The translations under genes and the position numbers were made by a program. From NCBI GenBank assembly GCA_937888895.1, contig CALASV010000291.1, positions 1-28,403 of the forward strand: 28,403 bases of DNA. Direction: 5' to 3'. The first letter of the stretch is position 1. Every line of letters starts with the position of its first letter. The notes under the pieces are model-generated. The model was not told the DNA's origin, searched no databases, and saw only the letters and a program-made list of their open reading frames with translations. Source of the DNA: an uncultured Clostridia bacterium (GTDB taxonomy: Bacteria; Bacillota; Clostridia; Lachnospirales; Lachnospiraceae). This document shows positions 8,838-16,031 of this stretch, piece by piece.

Positions 8838-8865
8838 TTGACATAAGAATAAATTTACATATAAT
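8838..8865 (+). promoter_or_regulatory. Near-consensus sigma-A promoter for the repeat RNA
   Basis: TTGACA at 8838-8843 and TATAAT at 8860-8865 are both perfect consensus hexamers, 16 bp apart. Transcription would start near 8872. No convincing + strand coding region follows before a strong hairpin at 9022-9061, which points to a short non-coding transcript. Confidence 0.75.
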
Positions 8866-8871
8866 AATAGT

Positions 8872-9063
8872 AGAAGAAAGGCGTGCTTTTCAAGTGGGCT
8901 AACACTTAAATCTGATCCATTTGTCAATTTTGTAATTGACCGTTGGCGGACAACACTAAAATCCGATATATTTACCAATATTTAATTGGTCGTTGGCAGA
9001 CAACACTAAAATTAGCCGTACAGAGAGAGTATATAACACAAATAATGTTATTACTCTCTCTTT
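8872..9063 (+). ncRNA. Candidate structured RNA of tandem hairpin repeats, type III antitoxin-like
   Basis: This unit of about 190 nt lies between a consensus promoter and a strong hairpin and has no credible reading frame. It contains two units of 51 and 50 nt (8911-8961 and 8962-9011), each ending ACTAAAA and followed by T; a related half-unit precedes them (8894-8910) and a short tail follows (9012-9017). The last 21 bases of the two units differ at one position. Each unit has a stem: GTCAATT/AATTGAC in the first, ACCAAT/ATTGGT in the second. The stems differ by two paired changes that keep base pairing. A GTTG-loop-CAAC hairpin follows each stem. Repeat length, the AAAA|T boundaries and the promoter-repeat-terminator layout match what is known of type III (ToxI/CptI-like) antitoxin RNAs. 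No toxin gene is adjacent. The structure is well supported; the function is inference. Confidence 0.6.
9022..9061. terminator. Hairpin ending the repeat RNA
   Basis: AGAGAGAGTA (9022-9031) pairs with TACTCTCTCT (9052-9061). An inner TATAACA/TGTTAT extension is offset by a one-base bulge. The stem is followed by TTCAATTT. It would end the + transcript and may also end the minus-strand gene whose stop codon is at 9108. Confidence 0.65.
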
Positions 9064-9107
9064 CAATTTATGGAAAAACTTTTTCATACTCTCTTAATTC
9101 TATGAAC

Positions 9108-10817
9108 TTATCCGTCTTCTTTTTTTGCCCTACTACCAATCAATATTTTCTTTCCTTCAAAAGCAAATCCATATTCATAGATATTTTTGCTTTCAAATCC
9201 TTTCGCAAGTAACCCTGCCTTATATTGTTTTTCTTCTATCTGTTTTAAAGCAATATTGACGGTATCTTGAAGTGTCTGTTCTTCTTCTGGTTCATGTACT
9301 TTAAATTCCAAAATCATAGCATTTTTTCTTTTATCTTTTGGTTCAAGCATTACATCATATCGTCCAAAGCCACTTTCTCGATTAGAAGTAATGAAGTAAT
9401 CTTTCTTTAATTCTACCATTAATCCAAGAACAAAACCGTGATAAAATCGTTCCGGTTCTATTCTAGATTTCCTTCTTCCTGTATCAAAACAACTAAATAC
9501 TTCCATTGCAATATCATTCATATACACATTCATTGCTTTTAAATCATTTCGTAACATTGCTTCGACAAAATCATTATAGGAAGATTCTGTTGTTCCAAAC
9601 CAGTCACGAACTAATCCAAAAAACATATCCTTTACTTCACCATTTGTTAGTTTTAAGCTATATTGTAAAGGCTCTCCTTCTATTTTATCTTCCTCTTTTT
9701 TTACTACTTTCAAATATCCACTAGCAAGCAATAAACTCCATACAGCTGTTTCATTTCCAGCCAATGCACTATATACGATTTGTTCATCTATAGCACAAGA
9801 AATACAATCCCCTTTTAAAAGAGTTTCAAAAGAGAGTTTCATTCTTTGACTACCTTCTTGTAAAATTTTACTGATTAAACGATTGCTGCTTGTATTTGCC
9901 CAATAAGCTTCTAATTTTCCAGTAGCTAAAAAATTTAATACCGACCAAGGATTGTAAATATCTGTATGCGTTCCAAAAGTAAAACCATTATACCATCGTT
10001 TCACTTCTTCTTTTTTATCATAAAAACCATATTCCTCTAAGGCTAAAAATACTTCTTTTTCTGTAAATCCAAACGAAGTTGCATATTTTTCTGAAGTAGT
10101 TGTCACTATTTTTAAATGATTTAAATCAGAGAAAATAGATTCTTTACTCACTCTTGTAATTCCAGTCATAATAGCACGACTTAAATACGGATTTGTCTTA
10201 AAAGTTGCATTAAATAAACTTCTTGTAAAAACAGCTAACTCGTCCCAAAAACCATTCACATAAGCTTCTTGCATTGGAGTATCATATTCATCTAAAAGAA
10301 TAATCACTTTTTTATTATAATAACGATACAAAAAGTCAGATAATTTATGCAATGCTAAAGTTGCTATTACTTCATCCATTTCCATAGAAACTGATAAGAA
10401 AAACTTTTTCTCATTTTCAGTTAATAATCCACTAGTTAGAAGAAAATAATGCTTATCATATAAATCAGCAAGTAATTGACATATTCTAGTTTTTGTAGAA
10501 GCATAGTTTGTTTCTTTTACATTAGCAAATGATAAACTAATAACAGGATAAGTTCCCTGTAGCATTCGATACTCTTCTTGATTCCAAATAAAAAGACCTT
10601 CAAATAAATTGCCTCTATCTTTATATGCTATAGAAAAGAACTTTTCTACCATACTCATATTTAATGTTTTTCCAAAACGACGAGGACGTGTAAGTAAAGT
10701 AACGCTATCTCCATTTTCCCACCATTCTTTAATAAAATGTGTTTTATCTATATAAAAACAGTTTCGTTCTATAATTTCTTCAAAATCCTGTATTCCAACG
10801 GCTACAGTTTTTGGCAT
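9108..10817 (-). CDS. AAA-ATPase-like / PD-(D/E)XK nuclease family protein
   Basis: An intact 569-residue protein of the AAA-ATPase_like plus PD-(D/E)XK (DUF1703-type) family, abundant in Clostridia and Bacteroidetes. The N-terminus shows FYIDKTHFI and the Walker A-like TRPRRFGKTLN (residues 43-53). Walker B is VIILLDEYDTPM with Asp 177 and Glu 178. The central region ends with a helical segment. The C-terminal nuclease-like domain has GRYDVML and, about 15 residues on, ILEFKVHE, matching the D...(E)xK arrangement. The family's physiological role is not established. AGAAAGGATG lies about 8 bp before the start. It is transcribed towards the repeat RNA and against both flanking operons, so it is probably an inserted cargo gene. 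Confidence 0.88.
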   Translation of the reverse strand: MPKTVAVGIQDFEEIIERNCFYIDKTHFIKEWWENGDSVTLLTRPRRFGKTLNMSMVEKFFSIAYKDRGNLFEGLFIWNQEEYRMLQGTYPVISLSFANVKETNYASTKTRICQLLADLYDKHYFLLTSGLLTENEKKFFLSVSMEMDEVIATLALHKLSDFLYRYYNKKVIILLDEYDTPMQEAYVNGFWDELAVFTRSLFNATFKTNPYLSRAIMTGITRVSKESIFSDLNHLKIVTTTSEKYATSFGFTEKEVFLALEEYGFYDKKEEVKRWYNGFTFGTHTDIYNPWSVLNFLATGKLEAYWANTSSNRLISKILQEGSQRMKLSFETLLKGDCISCAIDEQIVYSALAGNETAVWSLLLASGYLKVVKKEEDKIEGEPLQYSLKLTNGEVKDMFFGLVRDWFGTTESSYNDFVEAMLRNDLKAMNVYMNDIAMEVFSCFDTGRRKSRIEPERFYHGFVLGLMVELKKDYFITSNRESGFGRYDVMLEPKDKRKNAMILEFKVHEPEEEQTLQDTVNIALKQIEEKQYKAGLLAKGFESKNIYEYGFAFEGKKILIGSRAKKEDG

Positions 10818-10914
10818 ATAAACTCATCCTTTCTAATAAAAAAATATTATTATAAATAAAATTTATACCTAAATCCATCTATCTTATATAGCTTAAACAA
10901 AGTTTATAATTGTT

Positions 10915-11016
10915 TATCTACACATGTTTCGCTTGGCAGTTTCTATTATATCATAAACTTCGTTTACGATCGCTATCTACACACGCTTCGCGTGGCAGTC
11001 TTTATTATATCATAAA
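10915..11016. repeat. 59-bp tandem repeat with small hairpins
   Basis: A unit starting TATCTACACA at 10915 recurs at 10974, 59 bp later. The second copy is partial (to 11016) and about 37 of its 43 bases match. Each unit ends TATTATATCATAAA, which on the minus strand reads as a TATAATA-containing promoter-like box. Two tight hairpins with TTC loops are visible: TAAAC/GTTTA (10951-10963) and CACGC/GCGTG (10981-10994 region). It lies in the 300-bp divergent gap between the minus-strand ATPase and the second transfer operon. It may be a dispersed chromosomal repeat or carry minus-strand promoters. Confidence 0.55.
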
Positions 11017-11117
11017 ATTTTTAAATCTAACATCTTTTTTCCTATCTGTCTATGTGAGAACATTATTTTTTCAACCTTTTATTACTTACACAATAAAATA
11101 GAACCGAGGTTGAAACT

Positions 11118-12251
11118 ATGTTAGAGCAGTACTTGGATTGGTTTGAGCATCTGAAACTTTATCAAGAGTATTTATCCAAGCTTCCAGAACCATTCAATCA
11201 TTCCATCCTTTTAAGTATTCTTTTTTTATGTCTTATGTTTACTTTGGTGTCAACTATAGTAAATCATATCCTATCTTGGCGATTTTATAGAAGGATAAAA
11301 GCAAAAAATCGTAAATTAGAAGAAGAAAAGATAGATAGAAAATTGCAAGAGGCAGAAGAAGAAAAATGGAAAAAGAGTGAAAATGAATTATTTCGTAATT
11401 ACATAAAATTCGTTATGATGGCTCAAATACAAAATATGGATTCTTTAAAAAATATAACGTTTGAACAATGGCAGAGTGCTAGAAGTAGGACTTCTGAAAC
11501 TGTGGAAGTTGTCCGTCCTATCTCAACAAAAGAAAAGGATTCTTTGACAAAAAAAGAGAAGTCAAATGATACTTCTACCGAATTAGAAAATACTATAAAA
11601 AAAGAAATACCATATACTATGCAACAAAAACAGGTAGTTCCAAAACAGGAAGTATCTACAAAAGAATGTTTATCTACAGAAGGAAATCATACTACTTTAT
11701 CAGAAGATAAGAAAGAAACTACCAAAACAAAGCTAAAAGAAGAACTTTCATTAGAAAAACAACACGAACTACAATTACAGATAGATATACCAAAACTAGA
11801 AGAGGAAGAACTTGATTTTGAGGAAATTTCAGAAGACATTCTTACCTTACTCCCTGCTGAAATAATACATGAGGAAGAAAAAACTTGTGAACCTAAAGAG
11901 GAACAGCTTCAAGAACTATCCGATTGTATTCCAAAAGAACCTATACAAGAGGAATTGACGGAGGAACAACTATCAGATTTTAGTAAACTAATTGCTCTTA
12001 TGCAAGCAGAAAACCGACAAAAAGAACAGGTAGAAGAATATAACAAAAAGAAAACAGCAATTACAAAACAAAATATAGAAGTGTTAGAAAAGTCTTTCCA
12101 TAAGGAGATAGAACAGTTAGAACATGAAACAAAAGAAACTTCAGTATCAGAAGATGAAGTAGAAAGACGAAAAAAACAAGCATTAGCTATCATGGAAGAA
12201 GAACAATCAAATAAGAAAAAGAAAGGCTTTTTCAAAAAAAGAAAGTTATAA
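11118..12251 (+). CDS. Membrane-anchored, Glu/Lys-rich coiled-coil-like protein
   Basis: A 377-residue protein of no recognised family. One strong transmembrane helix lies at about residues 29-52 (ILLSILFLCLMFTLVSTIV). Directly after it comes a basic, then heptad-like region (residues 55-95, LEEEKIDRKLQEAEEE). The rest is extremely rich in Glu, Lys, Gln and Thr, with no clear globular domain until a basic tail KKKKGFFKKRKL. The topology suggests a short outer N-terminus and a long cytoplasmic extended or disordered arm. It opens the second transfer operon and ends 3 bp before the next gene. A scaffold role at the secretion channel is a guess from position. Its ribosome site is weak (GAGG about 9 bp before the ATG). 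Confidence 0.7.
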   Translation: MLEQYLDWFEHLKLYQEYLSKLPEPFNHSILLSILFLCLMFTLVSTIVNHILSWRFYRRIKAKNRKLEEEKIDRKLQEAEEEKWKKSENELFRNYIKFVMMAQIQNMDSLKNITFEQWQSARSRTSETVEVVRPISTKEKDSLTKKEKSNDTSTELENTIKKEIPYTMQQKQVVPKQEVSTKECLSTEGNHTTLSEDKKETTKTKLKEELSLEKQHELQLQIDIPKLEEEELDFEEISEDILTLLPAEIIHEEEKTCEPKEEQLQELSDCIPKEPIQEELTEEQLSDFSKLIALMQAENRQKEQVEEYNKKKTAITKQNIEVLEKSFHKEIEQLEHETKETSVSEDEVERRKKQALAIMEEEQSNKKKKGFFKKRKL

Positions 12252-12254
12252 AAA

Positions 12255-13262
12255 ATGAAAGAGTTATGTAGAAAAATAATTACAACGAAACTAGAAGAAT
12301 TTATTTGCCAAGAACGATTAGGAGAAGTACTAGAACTGATAGCACGTTTCCCACATATAAATTTTGAAAATATTCTATTACTTCTTCATCAACTTCCAGA
12401 AGCAACTCTTATTTGTGGAAAAGGGGCTTGGCATCATCTTCATGGTACTATAAGAGAAAATGCCAAGCCGATTGCACTACTTACACCAACCATCGTAACT
12501 ACGGATTTAGAAAAGCAAAAACATACTTCTTATACTGTAGTTCCTGTCTATGATATTTCGCAAGTAATACTAGAACAGAATAGTTCAGCCTTCTTAAAAA
12601 AAGAGAATTTACCAAACAATCGCATAGAGCAAGTACTAAAAGAGCAGTATCACTTTTATATATTAGAAGACTTTGAGGAAGTTTATGTTGGCAGAAATCG
12701 CATGATAAAAAGCAAATATAAAGAAGAACTCCATCAAATTTTTCTTCGCTCTGGCTTAAGTAATCAAGCAAGGGAAGTAGAATTATTAAAATACTATATT
12801 CGTATGAAGTTGAAAGAGAAACACATTGTTTCTTATACAATGGAATTAGAACATTATATAAAAATTGTGCTTAGTAAGTATTTTTCTATCCAAGGAATTG
12901 ATACCTCTATTCGTGCTACGGAGTTTTTCTTTTGCACCAAAGAGGAGAAATTAGAATACTTTCAACAGCTTTCCAATATCATCTTTTCCTCTATTTTAGA
13001 GTTAACCAAAAAACAAACCCTTAATTTTATCCAAACGATGTGCTGTAACCTATTTTTAGAATCCGAAGATAGGAACGAAGTGATTGCTACTATTACGATG
13101 ACCATAGAACTCGCTGAGGAAGAAAGTCTTCAAAGAGAGTTGCGACATTTTTTAGAATGGATAAGAAATCTATCACTAGAAGATGATACCTATATTAGAC
13201 AGAAAAGGTTACAACAAACGTTGTTTACCTTTCCTTTTGTAACATTACCAATGAAACCATAA
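12255..13262 (+). CDS. ArdC/LtrC-like N-terminal-domain protein
   Basis: A 335-residue cytoplasmic protein. Residues about 20-90 follow the pattern of the ArdC/LtrC-type single-stranded-DNA-binding domain: FENILLLLHQLPEATLICGKGAWHHL, then a short gap and a PIALLTP strand. ArdC-type proteins are antirestriction or ssDNA-coating proteins carried by conjugative elements. The C-terminal 200 residues are helical and unfamiliar: no HExxH metallopeptidase motif of full ArdC is visible, so the enzymatic half seems to be missing or replaced. It starts 3 bp after the preceding stop and has only a weak ribosome site, which suggests coupling. The match is at the level of a motif pattern and is moderately sure. 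Confidence 0.55.
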   Translation: MKELCRKIITTKLEEFICQERLGEVLELIARFPHINFENILLLLHQLPEATLICGKGAWHHLHGTIRENAKPIALLTPTIVTTDLEKQKHTSYTVVPVYDISQVILEQNSSAFLKKENLPNNRIEQVLKEQYHFYILEDFEEVYVGRNRMIKSKYKEELHQIFLRSGLSNQAREVELLKYYIRMKLKEKHIVSYTMELEHYIKIVLSKYFSIQGIDTSIRATEFFFCTKEEKLEYFQQLSNIIFSSILELTKKQTLNFIQTMCCNLFLESEDRNEVIATITMTIELAEEESLQRELRHFLEWIRNLSLEDDTYIRQKRLQQTLFTFPFVTLPMKP

Positions 13263-13280
13263 TAAAGAAAGGAATTTTAT

Positions 13281-13802
13281 ATGACAGAAAAAGAAATTTT
13301 AATGGCTGTTTGTGGTGTCGATGACGATTCTGAAGCCAAAGCTCAAATCATGATAGAAACAAAATTTATAGATGTAGAAAAGGGAGAAGAACTTCGAGTA
13401 GATAGCATACAGCTATATGGTCCAATTCTTCATTGTTTTAGAAATTTGCACCGAATGAATGTAGATATACAGTTTGAGAATGCTTCTGACTCCGACTTTC
13501 TGCAATGTACTCAAATGTTAAAAGAGTTTTGTATTCCAGAAAACAGTATGGATAATAGCGATAGCTTGATTCCGATTGTTCAAGTAACGATTTTACCACT
13601 TTCTTTCGAAGGAGAATATTTTATCAGTGGTGTTCATGCTAGTTGGACCATAATTCCATCACAAGAAAATAAACTACCAGATACGATTCGGTTTATTTTT
13701 AATAATAACGATTTTCATACGTATCATATTCGTGAAGATATGTTAGAGACAGAAAAAGTAGAAGCAGAGGAGCAAGAACCGAATGAAAAAGAAAATGACT
13801 AG
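13281..13802 (+). CDS. Hypothetical acidic protein of the second transfer operon
   Basis: A 173-residue soluble protein with no signal peptide or membrane segment. It is predicted to be mixed alpha/beta with strands such as LIPIVQVTILPLSF and an acidic C-terminal tail (EAEEQEPNEKEND). AAGAAAGGAA lies about 8 bp before the ATG. Its end overlaps the start of the VirB4-like gene by 20 bp, so the two are translationally coupled and their products may interact. I do not recognise the family. Confidence 0.65.
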   Translation: MTEKEILMAVCGVDDDSEAKAQIMIETKFIDVEKGEELRVDSIQLYGPILHCFRNLHRMNVDIQFENASDSDFLQCTQMLKEFCIPENSMDNSDSLIPIVQVTILPLSFEGEYFISGVHASWTIIPSQENKLPDTIRFIFNNNDFHTYHIREDMLETEKVEAEEQEPNEKEND

Positions 13803-16005
13803 CACTATCCCAACAAGTGCTAAAAAAATGCCATTCGTTCAAGTGTATGAGGGTGGAATAATAGAAAGTGTAGCCAATTTTTTTACGATTATGTTTCGAA
13901 TAGAACCTTTTCGTATGCCAAAGGAAGAATTATTAAAACATAAACTAACACAACTTTATTTACATATACCAAAAGATACTATCTTTCAAATGGTTCTACA
14001 TAATGCATGGATGGAAAAAGAGGACTATCTACGAAGTGTATTAGTTCCACAAGAGCAACTGCCACAAGCTGTTATCTATAATAAAACGTTATTAGAGCAT
14101 ATAGATATCGGATGTAATAATGTTCAAAAACATCTTTACTTTGTTATCGGTTGCAAAGCACCTTCGTTAGAAAAAGCAAAAGACTATTTGCAGGAACAAT
14201 ATACTATTATCGAAAAAGCATTTGGTGATATTCCATTACAAAAACTGGATTCTTTAGAACGATTAGAAATACTATATCGTATCTTTCATCCAAAGAAAAA
14301 CAATTTTAGAAACATTCTTGACTTAAAAAATGACGGAATGATTTGTTTAGAAAACTTGAAGTACTTAAAATTAACAGAACAAGAACTAATCGCACCAAAG
14401 TATTGGGATACTTCAACGAAACTAGTCAACTATACTATTTTAGAAAAAGAGCAAGAAACACAAATCTTTTCAAGAACTTTATTTTTAAATAATATTCCAA
14501 GAGAACTCTCCTCGAATATCATCTCTGATTTAACGAGTGTTTCTAGCAATATGTTATTTTCTATCCAATATCATTGCGTAGATGCCACACTTGGGTATGA
14601 AGAAGCAACAGAGCTTGTAAAAAAGAATACATTCCTCATAAAAAAACAGAAAAGGGAAACGATACAAGACAAAAAGAATCATACAGTACTTACTTTTTCT
14701 GAACGGAAACTAGTCAATGAAGATGTTTATCAAAGTGAAGCTGCCTTAGAAACAACGAAGAATATCGTAGCTTCTAATGAAACATGGATGGAAGTATCGA
14801 TTAGTATCACCTTATTTGCTGATACGTTAGAAGAATTAAACAAAAGTACGGATATGTTACGAATTTCAGCAACAAAGTTTGCTTGTAGTGTAAAAACACT
14901 AGATTTATTACAATATAAATGCTTTTGTTCTTCCTTACCACTTTGTAAATCCAGAGTCAATGTTAGTCGATTTTTAGACACGAAACATCTAGTTCCACTT
15001 TCTCCTATATATGCGATAGAAAAGAAAAAACGTGGTGGTGCTTTTTATGGCTTAAATGCGATTAATGATACTCTTATCTTTTATAACCGAACCCAAGGAG
15101 TAAATTTAACAGGAATACTGATAGGTATGGAATATTCGGGTAAAACTTATCAAATGAAACGAGAAATACTAAATGCTTTAGTAACAACAAAGGACACCAT
15201 CCATATCATTTCCTTTGGCGAAGAATATGATGCTTTTGTAACTTCTCTCCATGGCAGTAGCAGTTATTTACAACAATTAAACCCTTTTGCTTTTCTGGAG
15301 GGATACGGTCTAACAGAAGATGATATTGTTGCAAAACGTATTTTTCTCTCTGCTTTCATAAAAGAAGAAACAGAAGTAGAGCAACTACTAAAACATTCCG
15401 AACAGTTTAATGATAGAAACTATATGTTTTCCATCATAGAAAATGAAAAGTATCCTAAATTAAAAGCTTCTCTTTCCTCTATTTCTCCTGATATTGTAGG
15501 TGAAACAAACGAGACCCATCGGTTACATTTATATAAAGTACAAACAAAAGAAGACCTATTAGTTACTATGGAATATCTTTGGAATCAAAGTATTGCTGAA
15601 AAAAAGAAAAATCATACGAATTGGATTTTCATTGATAACATCGATGTCTTGATAACACATCCTACTTCCTTAGCTTATCTACTACGTTTTATAAAAGATA
15701 GCAGTGCCATTCGTAACATTGTCACTATGGTGCTTCAAGATATGATAGGGCTGATAGTAAGTTCTATTAGCCATAGTATAGCTGTAGAGGATGTTATAAC
15801 AAGTTGTGGTTATATAAAACTATTAAATCAAGGTCCTATCGAACGAAAAAAATTAGTAGAGCTTCTAAATATTCCAAATGCATTGATTCCATACATTACT
15901 AATGTAGAACCAAGTCAAGGACTTATGATTACTTTAACCAGTATGATTGCATTTAATGATAACTTTCTAGAACGAGGACATGAATTTACGAAACTATTTC
16001 AATGA
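13783..16005 (+). CDS. Second, divergent VirB4-like ATPase
   Basis: A 740-residue protein with the same overall plan as the VirB4 at 733-3285. The Walker A motif GMEYSGKT is at residues 448-455. The Walker B segment reads WIFIDNIDVL, with Asp 618 followed by Asn 619 where VirB4 proteins have the catalytic Glu. The C-terminal stretch YIKLLNQGPIERKKLVELL parallels FIQILNQSALDREKLKPLL of the first protein, so the two are homologous. The start at 13783 has GAGGAG 10 bp upstream; a second ATG 12 bp later is less well placed. It may bind but not hydrolyse ATP efficiently, acting as a structural or regulatory partner of the intact VirB4. That functional reading is inference. Confidence 0.78.
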   Translation: MKKKMTSTIPTSAKKMPFVQVYEGGIIESVANFFTIMFRIEPFRMPKEELLKHKLTQLYLHIPKDTIFQMVLHNAWMEKEDYLRSVLVPQEQLPQAVIYNKTLLEHIDIGCNNVQKHLYFVIGCKAPSLEKAKDYLQEQYTIIEKAFGDIPLQKLDSLERLEILYRIFHPKKNNFRNILDLKNDGMICLENLKYLKLTEQELIAPKYWDTSTKLVNYTILEKEQETQIFSRTLFLNNIPRELSSNIISDLTSVSSNMLFSIQYHCVDATLGYEEATELVKKNTFLIKKQKRETIQDKKNHTVLTFSERKLVNEDVYQSEAALETTKNIVASNETWMEVSISITLFADTLEELNKSTDMLRISATKFACSVKTLDLLQYKCFCSSLPLCKSRVNVSRFLDTKHLVPLSPIYAIEKKKRGGAFYGLNAINDTLIFYNRTQGVNLTGILIGMEYSGKTYQMKREILNALVTTKDTIHIISFGEEYDAFVTSLHGSSSYLQQLNPFAFLEGYGLTEDDIVAKRIFLSAFIKEETEVEQLLKHSEQFNDRNYMFSIIENEKYPKLKASLSSISPDIVGETNETHRLHLYKVQTKEDLLVTMEYLWNQSIAEKKKNHTNWIFIDNIDVLITHPTSLAYLLRFIKDSSAIRNIVTMVLQDMIGLIVSSISHSIAVEDVITSCGYIKLLNQGPIERKKLVELLNIPNALIPYITNVEPSQGLMITLTSMIAFNDNFLERGHEFTKLFQ

Positions 16006-16031
16006 TACTGTAACAAGGAAAAGAGAAGTAT

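Noticed and set aside
8894..9017. Possible CRISPR array
   Set aside because: Only two to three copies, and the intervening sequence is itself conserved and base-paired, so there are no spacers. No cas genes are present.
8943..9212. A + strand open frame of 89 codons
   Set aside because: It covers the repeat RNA, the terminator hairpin and the antisense end of the minus-strand ATPase gene, has no ribosome site, and its residues are low-complexity.
10915..11016. Possible CRISPR array in the 59-bp repeat
   Set aside because: The copies are directly adjacent with no unique spacers.
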